Positions 52,663 to 61,400 of a stretch of DNA of 64,000 nucleotides are shown piece by piece. Location: NCBI GenBank assembly GCA_037388505.1, contig JARRKC010000044.1:1-64000 (forward strand). The letters are read 5' to 3'. The DNA comes from JARRKC01 sp037388505 (GTDB lineage: Bacteria; Acidobacteriota; UBA6911; RPQK01; JAPXNP01). Made by a program: the position numbers and the translations under genes. Each line of letters begins with the position of its first letter. Within the stretch, counting starts at the first letter, position 1. The notes beneath the pieces are model-generated. The model saw only the letters and a list, made by a program, of their open reading frames with translations. It was not told the origin of the DNA and did not search any database.

Positions 52663-53007
52663 TCAGACCTGACGGCGAAGGCCGACAGCCACGAGCAGCC
52701 AAACGACTGAGACCAGGGCGAAAGCGATGACGAGAGGCGCCGGCGACTCCGTGAGTGCGCCCAGGAGAAGCCGTGAGGGCCCGTCTCCAGCTGGTCCGTC
52801 GGCCGCCTGTTCGAGCAGTCGGGTGTAGGCGGCCAGGCCGTTGGCGATCCCGAGCAGGAAGGCGGCAATGGCCGAGAAGATCGTCGCGGCGCTGAGAGGC
52901 CGGAGAATGGCCAGCCTCCTTTCGCTGGGCCGAAAGACGAAGAGGACGGCCGTTACCAGCGTGACGGCTCCGATAATCATGGCAAAGAAGAAAAATGGTC
53001 CGGGCAT
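52663..53007 (-). CDS. Small membrane protein of unknown function
   Basis: 114 residues from the ATG at 53007, chosen because GGAGG lies 5 bases upstream. Three hydrophobic helices are visible: GPFFFFAMIIGAVTLVTAVLFVF, PLSAATIFSAIAAFLLGIANGLAAYT and PLVIAFALVSVVWLLVAVGL. A short linker (LLEQAADGPAGDGPSR) lies between the second and third. The arrangement is loosely like MotA/ExbB-family fragments, but I would not assign that. It is divergent from an ECF sigma factor gene with only 77 bases between, so it may belong to its regulon. Confidence 0.7.
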   Translation of the reverse strand: MPGPFFFFAMIIGAVTLVTAVLFVFRPSERRLAILRPLSAATIFSAIAAFLLGIANGLAAYTRLLEQAADGPAGDGPSRLLLGALTESPAPLVIAFALVSVVWLLVAVGLRRQV

Positions 53008-53061
53008 GTTGACCTCCATTAGAATGTCGTTCATTGAGGTAAACGCGCATCGGGCTCCGTC

Positions 53062-53076
53062 GTGACAGCCTGTCAC
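53062..53076. promoter_or_regulatory. Palindrome between divergent membrane protein and sigma factor genes
   Basis: GTGACA-GCC-TGTCAC, exact 6-base arms, lies 8 bases before the sigma factor's GTG and 55 bases before the divergent start. A TGACA/TGTCA site at this position could act as an operator on both genes. Confidence 0.5.
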
Positions 53077-53084
53077 GCGAGCTT

Positions 53085-53690
53085 GTGTCGTGCGTTGTTA
53101 ACTTTGTGGACCGAGAAACCGAGCTTCAGCTAGTCGCTCGTCTCAAGACCTGTGACCCGGCCGCTTTCGAGGCGGTCTACGAGGAGTTCCGGCCCCGGCT
53201 CTTCAGTTTTCTGGTCCGCCTCAGCCGGCGGCGCGACGTCGCGGAGGATCTCCTGGAAGAGACCTGGCTGCGATTGGTTCGTCACTGCCGGGATCTAACC
53301 GAAGACAGCTGCCTGGCGGCCTGGCTCTTCACCGTCGCCCGCCACCTCTACGCCAGTTGGTGCCGCCGGCTTGCTGTGGATGACGAGCGGTTCATCGACC
53401 TGACCCCTTCATGGCCGCTGGCTGCTCCCGGTGAAACGCCTTTCGAGACGGCCGCGCGAAGTGAAAGCGAACGCCGGGTGGAGGTCGCGCTGGCCCGCTT
53501 GCCACTGCGCTACAGGGAGACATTGCTGATGGTCGCCGTGCAGGGATTGTCTCCCACGGAAGTGGCTTCCTGTCTGAGACTCCGACCGGAGACGCTGCGC
53601 AAACGTTTGCAGCGGGCGCGGGAAAAGCTGGCGTCCGAGATGGAAACCCTGGCCTCCGAGGCGAGGAAGAAAGTAAAGCGAGTTGGATGA
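53085..53690 (+). CDS. ECF RNA polymerase sigma factor
   Basis: 201 residues if started at the GTG at 53085. A GTG at 53106 is also possible, and neither has a clear ribosome-binding site. Region 2 reads DPAAFEAVYEEFRPRLFSFLVRL, then DVAEDLLEETWLRLVRH and SCLAAWLFTVARHLYASWCRR. Region 4 reads LARLPLRYRETLLMVAVQGLSPTEVASCLRLRPETLRKRLQRAREKL, the -35-binding helix-turn-helix. It is translationally coupled to an 83-residue membrane protein (ATGA overlap), the usual place of an anti-sigma factor. Confidence 0.93.
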   Translation: MSCVVNFVDRETELQLVARLKTCDPAAFEAVYEEFRPRLFSFLVRLSRRRDVAEDLLEETWLRLVRHCRDLTEDSCLAAWLFTVARHLYASWCRRLAVDDERFIDLTPSWPLAAPGETPFETAARSESERRVEVALARLPLRYRETLLMVAVQGLSPTEVASCLRLRPETLRKRLQRAREKLASEMETLASEARKKVKRVG

Positions 53691-53938
53691 TGGAACACCG
53701 AGACTTTCGACTGGTCACTAATACGCCCAGCCTGGATCTGACTGTGCACGACATGAGCCCGGCCCGGCGGGAACAGATTCGGGAGCGCTGTCTGAGTGAG
53801 CTTCGGACGCAGCAAGGGGCCCGACTCAGCTTGGCTCTTCGACCCTTCTGGAATGCAGGGTTGACGCCGGCGACGCTGGCTCTTGGAGCTCTCTACCTGG
53901 TCGGCGCCTGCTGGAACGCCCTGGCACTCTTTCGCTGA
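53687..53938 (+). CDS. Small single-pass membrane protein, possible anti-sigma factor
   Basis: 83 residues. The ATG overlaps the sigma stop, and a second ATG directly follows it. The first 50 residues are soluble and charged (DMSPARREQIRERCLSELRTQQ). One C-terminal helix follows (TPATLALGALYLVGACWNAL). There is no zinc-binding HxxxCxxC motif of classical ECF anti-sigma factors, so the assignment rests on position, coupling and topology. Confidence 0.65.
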   Translation: MMEHRDFRLVTNTPSLDLTVHDMSPARREQIRERCLSELRTQQGARLSLALRPFWNAGLTPATLALGALYLVGACWNALALFR

Positions 53939-53954
53939 GGGATCGCCCCTCAGC
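53934..53954 (+). terminator. Bidirectional terminator hairpin
   Basis: GCTGAGGG-ATCGC-CCCTCAGC, perfect 8-base arms with a 5-base loop. It overlaps the stop codon of the small membrane protein and ends 2 bases before the stop of the converging PPC gene. Confidence 0.75.
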
Positions 53955-53955
53955 C

Positions 53956-54438
53956 TCAATACGTGTAGTCGTCGAATCTCCCGATGTCCACAGAGTCAGG
54001 CAGCACCCCGATCGCAAAGATCATAAAAGTCAGTGCCTTGGTGCCCGGCTCCACGTGTCCTCCGACGACACTGTTTTCGTCGGCCAGTGTCATATGGGCG
54101 TGGATCCTCGAGTCCAGGATATATCCCTGCACGGAAGTCAGATCCATGGGCACGGAGGCTCGAGGATCCTCTTCGGCGGGTGGAAGATTCTTGTCGCTTA
54201 CGACGTGATAGTGGTAGTCCGTCACCGATCCGATCCCGGAGAGGATCACCCCGTTTCTGATCTGCCGATCTTTGATTGCCTTCTTCAGACCCTCCAGCAA
54301 ATCTGTTCCGGATCGAAGTCGAACGAGTTCGACCCGCTGAAATTCAGTCGGCAGGCTGAGGACTTCCGCTGCACTTTCCTGGGAATAGACGAACAGTCCC
54401 AACAAGGAACCTAAGAAAAGAGGCAAAAGCTTCTGCAT
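53956..54438 (-). CDS. Secreted PPC (DUF296/PCC) domain protein
   Basis: 160 residues. The N-terminus is a signal peptide (QKLLPLFLGSLLGLFVYSQESAA). The rest is one PPC domain: ELVRLRSGTDLLEGLKKAIKDRQIRNGVILSGIGSVTDYHYHVV, then SRIHAHMTLADENSVVGGHVEPG and a final FMIFAIGV. The conserved HAHxxLxD/GHV pattern is intact. PPC proteins are usually cytoplasmic and in plants bind DNA with an AT-hook. This one has no AT-hook and is exported, so a DNA-binding role is unlikely. Function is unknown. Confidence 0.85.
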   Translation of the reverse strand: MQKLLPLFLGSLLGLFVYSQESAAEVLSLPTEFQRVELVRLRSGTDLLEGLKKAIKDRQIRNGVILSGIGSVTDYHYHVVSDKNLPPAEEDPRASVPMDLTSVQGYILDSRIHAHMTLADENSVVGGHVEPGTKALTFMIFAIGVLPDSVDIGRFDDYTY

Positions 54439-54599
54439 GGTCTTCTTCCTCCTTATGCGGACGGGATGACCGCCATGCCGGACGGGTGGGTAGAGCGTCC
54501 CGAAACTGGCGCGGGGCCATCGTTTGATTGTCGGCAGTGATTATAAGAAAGCGGGCGGGAGAGCGACAGGAGATGCTCGTCGATCACGCCGTCGCTTTG

Positions 54600-54650
54600 T
54601 CAATGTCTTCCACATACTCTTGACATTTACATACTTATATAATACAGTCC
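54600..54650 (+). promoter_or_regulatory. AT-rich promoter patch before secreted protein gene
   Basis: TTGACA (54620-54625) and TATAAT (54638-54643) are both perfect but only 12 bases apart, too close for a normal sigma-70 promoter. They may belong to two overlapping promoters. ACATAC occurs twice nearby (54612, 54629). Confidence 0.4.
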
Positions 54651-54689
54651 ATTGAGTTTCAACCTTTTTCAACCTTGGGGGTTTCAACA

Positions 54690-55151
54690 ATGTTAAGACG
54701 AGCAGCGCTTTTCTGCATGGTAGTGTGTGTTGTCGGGACGATGGCATTTGCCCAGGAGGGAAAGACCTGGCAGACCCAGGAGAAGGTCTGGGATGTGACG
54801 ACGATCAAGGTCTTTCCAAATGCCGGAGAACAGTATCTGAACAATCTGAAGCGGACATGGGCAACCGCAATGAGCAGAGCCAAACAACAGGGTCTCATTG
54901 GAGACTACAAGATTCTCAGTTCCGTGACAGATAACGGCGGTGACTACAATCTCATGCTGATCATCGAATACCCCAATCTGGCCGCACTCGATGCCAACAA
55001 GGAAAACCTTTCCAAATGGATGAAGTTCGACGACGAGATGAAATCGGTCGTGCCCAAGGAGGAATCCGACAAGATCACGTCCTCGATCTATCCGAAAGTC
55101 CGTGAAATCAAGGGAGAAACCCTGATGCGCGAAATCAGGTTCCTGCCCTGA
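54690..55151 (+). CDS. Secreted protein of unknown function
   Basis: 153 residues from the ATG at 54690 (GGGGG 8 bases upstream). A signal peptide (RRAALFCMVVCVVGTMAFAQ) precedes a small alpha/beta domain: WDVTTIKVFPNAGEQYLNNLKRTWATAMSRAKQQGLIGDYKILSSV, then NGGDYNLMLIIEYPNLAALD. The pattern resembles a ferredoxin-like (Dabb/ABM-type) fold, in which a strand, a long helix and further strands alternate. I cannot assign a named family. It is monocistronic. Confidence 0.75.
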   Translation: MLRRAALFCMVVCVVGTMAFAQEGKTWQTQEKVWDVTTIKVFPNAGEQYLNNLKRTWATAMSRAKQQGLIGDYKILSSVTDNGGDYNLMLIIEYPNLAALDANKENLSKWMKFDDEMKSVVPKEESDKITSSIYPKVREIKGETLMREIRFLP

Positions 55152-55558
55152 CAAGAGCGCGCAGGCACAGATCCGGGGGGCACGACAACCTCAGGCGTTG
55201 AGGCCCAATGACGATCCTGCGCTGGACTTTCCCGCTGAGGTCCCTACCCTGACCACTTTCCCAGTGATCCCAGAGAGTGCCGACTGAAGACCCGCAGCCG
55301 CTTGTTCTGTGCTCGCCCGGATTGTTCACCGGGACCCGGCAGGACCCTCGGGACGCCAGAGGTGCTCAGGCAGTTCTCGATCCCGTGGAACTTGCTCATT
55401 GTCACGTTGGCATATATCATCCGAAACAGGGGTAGCCGCGGTCTCGCGGCAGCCGTTACCGTCACCTGCACGGCGCAGCGAGGATCACAGATTCGACATT
55501 CGAAAAGCATCCTCCGGCGGATGTCCCAACCGGGTACTTCGACCCAGGGAGACGTAAA
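55152..55558. other. Intergenic before MscS gene
   Basis: 407 bases without a protein-like frame. Two small hairpins are visible: CCTCA-GGCGT-TGAGG near 55190 and GCCGCG-GTCT-CGCGGC at 55435-55450. The first may end the upstream gene, and the second lies in the probable leader of the channel gene. Confidence 0.4.
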
Positions 55559-56368
55559 ATGGCGGACGCGATTCAAACCTTCCAGGCATTTGTCGTGACT
55601 TATGGGCTGAACGTGATCGGCGCGATCCTGATTCTCGTATTCGGCCGCATCCTCGCAGGAATCCTGCGCAGCATCGCGCGGCGTGGACTTAGGAGGGCGA
55701 ACGTCGATGAGGCGCTGGCGCACTTCTTCTCCCGCATGGTGTTCATCGCCGTCATCGTTTTCACGGTGCTGGCCGCGCTGGCCAAATTCGGAGTACAGAC
55801 GGCTTCGATCGTGGTGGTTTTGGGCGCCGTCGGCTTTGCCTTTGGATTGTCTCTTCAAGGTTCGCTCTCCAATTTTGCCGCCGGCGTGATGTTGCTGGTC
55901 TTCCACCCGTTCCGGCTTGGCGAGTACGTCGAAGTTGCCGGTGTCGCCGGCACAGTCAAGGAAATCGATCTGTTTACGACGACCCTCGACACACCCGACA
56001 ACGTCAAGATCATCGTCGGCAACGGCGCAATCTTCGGCACGACTATCAAGAACTACTCTGCCTATGCCACGAGGCGCTGCGATCTCGCGATAGGCATCGG
56101 TTACACGTCCAGTATCCAAAAGGCGATCTCTGTCATGGACGGACTTATCAGGGCCGACGCCCGTGTGCTCAAAGAACCGGCTCACCAGTTGGCCGTTTCT
56201 GAGTTGGCCGATTCCAGCGTCAATTTCGTCGTGCGCATGTGGTGCGCCAAGGAAGACTACTGGGCCCTCAAGTTCGACATGACGCGAGCCATCAAGGAAG
56301 CATTCGACGCCGAAGGCATCGAGATTCCCTTTCCGCAGCGGACGGTACACATGGTCGGCACAGAGTGA
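55559..56368 (+). CDS. Small-conductance mechanosensitive channel, MscS family
   Basis: 269 residues, close to the E. coli MscS length. There are three membrane helices: about 10-30, 55-75 and the pore helix VVVLGAVGFAFGLSLQGSLSNFAAGVMLLVFHPF (about 84-117) with its Gly/Ala packing. The beta domain follows (GEYVEVAGVAGTVKEIDLFTTTLDTPDNVKIIVGNGAI) and a C-terminal alpha/beta domain ends VHMVGTE. It opens on membrane tension to release solutes on osmotic downshock. Confidence 0.95.
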   Translation: MADAIQTFQAFVVTYGLNVIGAILILVFGRILAGILRSIARRGLRRANVDEALAHFFSRMVFIAVIVFTVLAALAKFGVQTASIVVVLGAVGFAFGLSLQGSLSNFAAGVMLLVFHPFRLGEYVEVAGVAGTVKEIDLFTTTLDTPDNVKIIVGNGAIFGTTIKNYSAYATRRCDLAIGIGYTSSIQKAISVMDGLIRADARVLKEPAHQLAVSELADSSVNFVVRMWCAKEDYWALKFDMTRAIKEAFDAEGIEIPFPQRTVHMVGTE

Positions 56369-56496
56369 GATGAACTCCGTGATGAAGTCGAGCAAGAATA
56401 TGGGAGAACTTTTGTGTCGGCTCGGCGAGATCATGCGAACCTGGACGCTTACTCATATCGTCGTCAATGACGCGCAAGTGGCCGAATACCTGAAGC

Positions 56497-56719
56497 ATGC
56501 CGACCAGCGACCCTCGTCAGAAACGTGACGACGACTTCCACAAGGTTGAGCGAGGTCGTAACAGCACGTTCTTCACGTACGCCCTGCGGGTCGACGGAAA
56601 CGACTTTCGCGGGGCAAACCTGACGATCGAAAACAGCGCCGGAATACACGTTGGACCGTGTCTTTGACGGCTGGAAGCCCGACCTTGCCTCAGACTGGAA
56701 CTCAGACACGCCGAAGTGA
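56497..56719 (+). pseudogene. Pectinesterase remnant (frame-shifted, internally deleted)
   Basis: From 56497 a frame reads NSTFFTYALRVDGNDFRGANLTIENSAG, the pectinesterase block that precedes the catalytic repeats (usual form: Y-V-ANDF-A-NLTIxNTAG), and stops at 56664. Shifted by one base from about 56642, a second frame reads EYTLDRVFDGWKPDLASDW and ends in TGA at 56717-56719, like the C-terminal YTL-KVF-GW end of bacterial pectinesterases. The catalytic middle of some 200 residues is absent. A plant-polysaccharide gene once stood here, fitting the other carbohydrate genes. A 52-codon frame just upstream (56370-56528) is probably noise. Confidence 0.55.
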
Positions 56720-56727
56720 ATTGACCC

Positions 56728-56772
56728 TTGACAAAATCTGAATTTTGGTTCAAATTCTGAATCTTGATTCAA
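56728..56772 (+). promoter_or_regulatory. Promoter with tandem TetR-type operators for the efflux operon
   Basis: A perfect TTGACA (56728-56733) is followed by two copies of a 17-base site 19 bases apart: TCTGAATTTTGGTTCAA (56737-56753) and TCTGAATCTTGATTCAA (56756-56772). The second holds the exact palindrome TGAATC-TT-GATTCA. The sites cover the spacer and -10 region. They most likely bind the TetR protein encoded at the far end of the operon. The 300 bases between here and the first gene show nothing else. Confidence 0.65.
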
Positions 56773-57074
56773 GCCGGAGGAGAATCGAACCGCCCGCGGG
56801 GGTTCGGAAGAAGCAGTGAATCCGGTGGAAACAGAAGACTTACCCGGAACCAGGCGGAATCACAGGGTCGAGAGATAGCCGGCGGTCGGGGAACCGGAAG
56901 GTGGCTCAGAAGCGCAGCCCCCAATAAGCAGTGGCGGCAGAGGAACGGGACGAAGAGGAAGAAGCGAAGTCGAAAGCGATCTCGGCCGGCTCTCTTCGTA
57001 CCGGCCGGCGCCCCAGGGTTCGCCCCCGCCCAACCCCCCGAATGTCAGGCGCCAATCCGGACGGAGGAACAATC

Positions 57075-58448
57075 ATGTGGTACTCGTTTAGGCATCTGAG
57101 CGCAAAATGCCCGTGGTACGGAGCGGGGCTTCTGCTCCTGGCGCTGGCCGGGGGGTTCATCGCACCGGCGTGCAACTCCCAACCGGCGGCTCGCTCAGCA
57201 GTTCCCCCACGTCAGGTGGCGGTCTTGTCCATCAAGACCGAACCGGTATCCCTGACGATGGAGCTGCCCGGCCGGATTGCGCCGATGCGCATTGCCGAGA
57301 TCCGGCCTCAGGCCAGCGGACTCTTGCTGAAACGCGATTTCGAGGAGGGTGCCGACGTAAAGGCCGGCCAGTTGCTGTATCAGATCGACCCTCGCCCTTT
57401 GGAAGCTGCCGTGGGACAGGCCGAAGCCGCCCTCGGCGCCGCCGACAAGAACGCGGAGCGGGCTCGGGCAACCCTGGCCGCCAGCCTGGCGAACGTGGAG
57501 CGCCAGAAGGCCACCCTGCAGCTTGCGCGACAGAACCGGCAACGCGTCGAGGCGTCGTTCAAGGAACATGCTGTCTCCGCGACCCAGCGGGACGAGGCGG
57601 TAACCTCCGAACAGGTAGCCGAATCCACCTTGCGCGCGAATGAAGCCCAGGTCGAAAGCGACCGGACCTCCATCGCTGCCGCCGAGGCGGCCATTGAACA
57701 GGCGCGGGCCGCGTTGCGGTCAGCCGAGATCAACCTGGCCTATACCCGGATTACCGCTCCCATCACCGGCCGCATCGGACGCTCCTACTCCACCGAAGGC
57801 GCCATGCTGACCGCCTATCAGCCCGGCGTGATGGCCACGATTCAGCAACTGGATCCCATCTATGTCGATGTGGTCCAGTCGACTGCGGAACTGCTGCGAC
57901 TGCGAGAGCGGCTGGAGAAGGGGTTTCTGCATCCCGACGAGAATCTGCAGCGGAAGGTCAAACTGAAGTTGGAGAACGGCTTCACCTACCCTCTCGAAGG
58001 AACTTTCCAGTTTCGGGACGTTTCGGTCGATCCCACGGCAGGGACCGTCGTTTTGCGGATGGTGTTTCCCAATCCCGATCGTGTCCTCCTCCCGGGGATG
58101 TTCGTCCGTGCCGTCGTCCAGGAAGGAGTCAACCCCCAGGCTGTCCTCGTTCCACAGCAGGCGGTCCTGCGCGATCTGAAGGGCGGGCCCTACGTCCTGG
58201 TCCTGGACGACCAACAGACCGCCCAGGTGCGCAACCTCACGACGGACCGAACCGTTGGAGACAGATGGCTCGTATCGGCGGGGCTGAAACCGGGTGACCA
58301 GGTGATCATCGAAGGACTCCAGTTCGTCCGGCCCGGCATGAAAGTTCAGCCGGTACCCTGGCAAGAAGCTCAGCCGGCGGAGAATGCAGATCGAGCCGAA
58401 GCCTCTCAGCCCGGTTCGGAAACCCGCAACCCTACCCAAGCCGACTGA
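57075..58448 (+). CDS. RND efflux periplasmic adaptor (AcrA/MexA type)
   Basis: 457 residues from the ATG at 57075 (GGAGG 8 bases upstream). The longer open frame lacks a ribosome-binding site. The lipoprotein-like signal ends IAPACNSQ. There is a barrel-sandwich half (LPGRIAPMRIAEIRPQASGLLLKRDFEEGADVKAGQLLYQID), a long coiled-coil hairpin (about 95-200, Ala/Gln/Glu-rich), the second sandwich half (ITAPITGRIGRSYSTEGAMLTAY), then beta-barrel and membrane-proximal domains. It joins the pump to the outer membrane channel. First gene of the efflux operon. Confidence 0.95.
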   Translation: MWYSFRHLSAKCPWYGAGLLLLALAGGFIAPACNSQPAARSAVPPRQVAVLSIKTEPVSLTMELPGRIAPMRIAEIRPQASGLLLKRDFEEGADVKAGQLLYQIDPRPLEAAVGQAEAALGAADKNAERARATLAASLANVERQKATLQLARQNRQRVEASFKEHAVSATQRDEAVTSEQVAESTLRANEAQVESDRTSIAAAEAAIEQARAALRSAEINLAYTRITAPITGRIGRSYSTEGAMLTAYQPGVMATIQQLDPIYVDVVQSTAELLRLRERLEKGFLHPDENLQRKVKLKLENGFTYPLEGTFQFRDVSVDPTAGTVVLRMVFPNPDRVLLPGMFVRAVVQEGVNPQAVLVPQQAVLRDLKGGPYVLVLDDQQTAQVRNLTTDRTVGDRWLVSAGLKPGDQVIIEGLQFVRPGMKVQPVPWQEAQPAENADRAEASQPGSETRNPTQAD

Positions 58449-58459
58449 GGAAAGCCGCC

Positions 58460-61400
58460 ATGCTGTCACGATTCTTTCTCGATCGACCGGTCTTTGCGTG
58501 GGTCATTGCCATCGTGATGATGGCGGGCGGGATCCTCGCCATTGTCACCATGCCCGTTTCCCAGTACCCCAACATCGCTCCTCCGTCCATCTATATCCAG
58601 GCGATGTATCCGGGAGGCTCGGCGGAGACGGTCGAAGCTACAGTTACGCAGATCATCGAGCAGAAGATGACGGGGCTGGATAAGCTGCTCTACGTCACGT
58701 CCACCAGTGACTCCTCGGGGATGGCCCGGATCGAATTGACGTTCGCTCCCGGAACCGACCCCGACCTGGCCTGGGCGAAGGTGCAGAACAAGCTGCAGCT
58801 CGCCATGCCCAGCCTGCCTGAAGCGGTGACGCGTACCGGCATCCGCGTGGGCAAGGCGACCCGGAACTACCTCTTGATCGTCAGCCTGATCTCGGAGGAC
58901 GGCCGTCTGTCCCAGGAGGACCTCATGGACTATGCCTTCTCGAACCTCGAGAAGGTCGTCTCGCGACTGCCGGGTGTCGGCGAGGTGGAGATCTTTGGGT
59001 CCCAGTATGCCATGCGGGTCTGGTTGGATCCGGACAAGCTGACCAATTACTCTCTGACCGTTAACGACGTCGTTTCCGCGTTGCGGGCTTACAACGTGGA
59101 GGTTTCCGCCGGTCAGTTCGGCGCCTGGCCCGCCGTTCCCGGCCAGCGCATGAACGCGGCGATCATCGTCCAACACCTGCTGCAGTCCCCCGAGCAGTTC
59201 GCCGCGATCCCGATCCGGGTCAATCAGGACGGCTCGGAAGTGCAGATCAAGGATGTTGCGCGCACCCAACTGGGTACCGAGTTTTACGACGTCAACGTGC
59301 TGTACAACGGCAAGCCGGCTTCGGGACTCGCCGTTCGTATGATGGCGGGGGCCAACGCCCTGGATACGGCAACTCGGGTCAAACAGGCCCTGGCGGACTT
59401 GAGCCCTTACTTTCCGCCCGGCATGAAGGTCGTCTATCCCTTCGACACGACGCCGTTCACGGTCGAATCGATCAACGAGGTCGTCCGCACCCTGGTCGAA
59501 GCGATCGTTCTCGTTTTCTTGATCATGTTTCTCTTCCTGGGAACGATGCGCGCTACCCTGGTACCCACGATCGCGGTTCCGGTCGTCATCCTGGGAACGT
59601 TCGGCATTCTGGGATTGGCCGGATACTCCATCAACGTCCTCGACATGTTCGCCCTCATCCTGGCCATCGGGTTGCTGGTCGACGACGCCATCGTCGTCGT
59701 GGAGAACGTGGAACGTATCATGGCGGAGGAAGGCCTGTCGCCCAAGCAGGCCACGGCCAAGTCGATGGACCAGATCACCAGCGCCTTGATCGGCATCGGG
59801 CTGGTCCTGTCCGCCGTCTTTGGACCCATGGCTTTCTTCGGCGGCTCCACCGGGGTCCTCTACCGACAGTTCTCCGTCACGATCGTCAGTGCCATGATGC
59901 TGTCGGTGGCGGTGGCATTGATCTTGACGCCGGTGCTGTGTGCCTCGCTGCTGCGACCAATTCCGGCGGGTCACCAACTGGCGGATGCCGCGGTTCCGTT
60001 CCTGCGCCCATTCTTCAGGTGGTTCGAGCGCACCTTCTTCAAAGGCAGGGAACGGTACGTCGGATTGGTGCGTCGGACCATCAACAAGAAGTTCCGCTAT
60101 CTGCTGCTCTACGTCGCGATCGTTGCCGCGCTGGGGATCCTTTTCGTTCGCATGCCGACTTCCTACCTTCCTGAAGAGGATCAGGGGAGTCTGCTCGTCC
60201 AGGTGACTTTGCCTTCGGGTACGACGCTCGAGCAGACGCGGGCTTTGATGGATCGGATCCAGACGTATTTCCAGGAGAACGAGAAGGACGCCGTGGACTC
60301 CTTCATGTCCATCATCGGCTTCAGCTTTGCCGGTCGGGGTCAGAACGTGGGCATGGGCTTCGTGAAACTCAAAGACTGGAATCTGAGGAAGGACTCGAAC
60401 CTGAGCGCTTGGGCGGTACAGCGCCGAGCCATGGGAGTCTTCTCCCAGTTCCGTAACGCCATGGCCTACGTCTTCGTGCCGCCGGCCATCACCGAACTCG
60501 GTACTTCGACCGGCTTCGACTTCCAATTGCTCGATTTCGGCGGCATCGGCCATCAGAAGCTGATGGCCGCTCGCAATCAACTGCTGGGGATGGCCGCCCA
60601 GGATCCGCGGCTGGTTCGGGTGCGCCCCAACGGCCTGGACGACGTACCCGAATATCAGGTCGACGTGGACTGGGAGAAGGCCGGAGCGCTGGGCCTTCCG
60701 ATCTCGTCCATCCATTCGACGATTGCGGCTTCGTTTGGCAGCGCCTACGTCAACGATTTCATCCAGTCGGGCCGCGTCAAGCGGGTCTATGTCCAGGCCG
60801 ACGCCCCTCACCGCATGTTGCCCGAAGATATGCTGAAACTGTACGTGCGCAACGCCGCCGGGGAAATGGTCCCCTTCTCCTCGTTTGCCTCCGGTCGCTG
60901 GATCTACGGCTCACCCAAGTTGGAGAGGTTCAACGGCTTTCCCTCCCTCAACATCCAGGGGGAAGCCGCTCCGGGTTTCAGCACCGGTGACGCCATGGCG
61001 GCCATGGAGGAACTGTCCCGCCGACTGCCTGCGGGTACCGGCTTCGACTGGACCGGCATCTCCTACCAGGAACGTTTGGCCACCGGACAGGCGCCCCTGC
61101 TGTACGCCTTTTCCATCTTTGTGATCTTTCTCTGCCTGGCAGCCCTGTACGAGAGTTGGCCCATACCCATCGCCGTACTGCTTTGCTTCACTCTGGGTGT
61201 CGTCGGTGGTGTTGTTGCCGCCACCCTGCGAGGCCTGCCCAACGACGTCTATTTCCAGATCGCCCTGCTGACGACGCTGGGACTGACAGCGAAGAATGCG
61301 ATTCTGATCGTCCAGTTTGCCAAGGCGGGTGTGGAACGGGGAATGGGCCTGGTGGAAGCGACCATCGAGGGGGCGCGACTGCGCTTCCGGCCCATCGTCA

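Noticed and set aside
54620..54643. Classical sigma-70 promoter TTGACA-TATAAT
   Set aside because: Both hexamers are perfect, but a 12-base spacer is too short for normal polymerase contact, so I do not call it a firm promoter.
56370..56528. 52-codon ORF directly after MscS
   Set aside because: It has no ribosome-binding site and no recognisable pattern, and it overlaps the pectinesterase remnant in another frame.
58466..60811. 781-codon open frame antisense to the RND pump
   Set aside because: The pump on the plus strand is complete and canonical. The antisense frame is rich in His, Arg and Asp as expected from GC-rich mirror reading.
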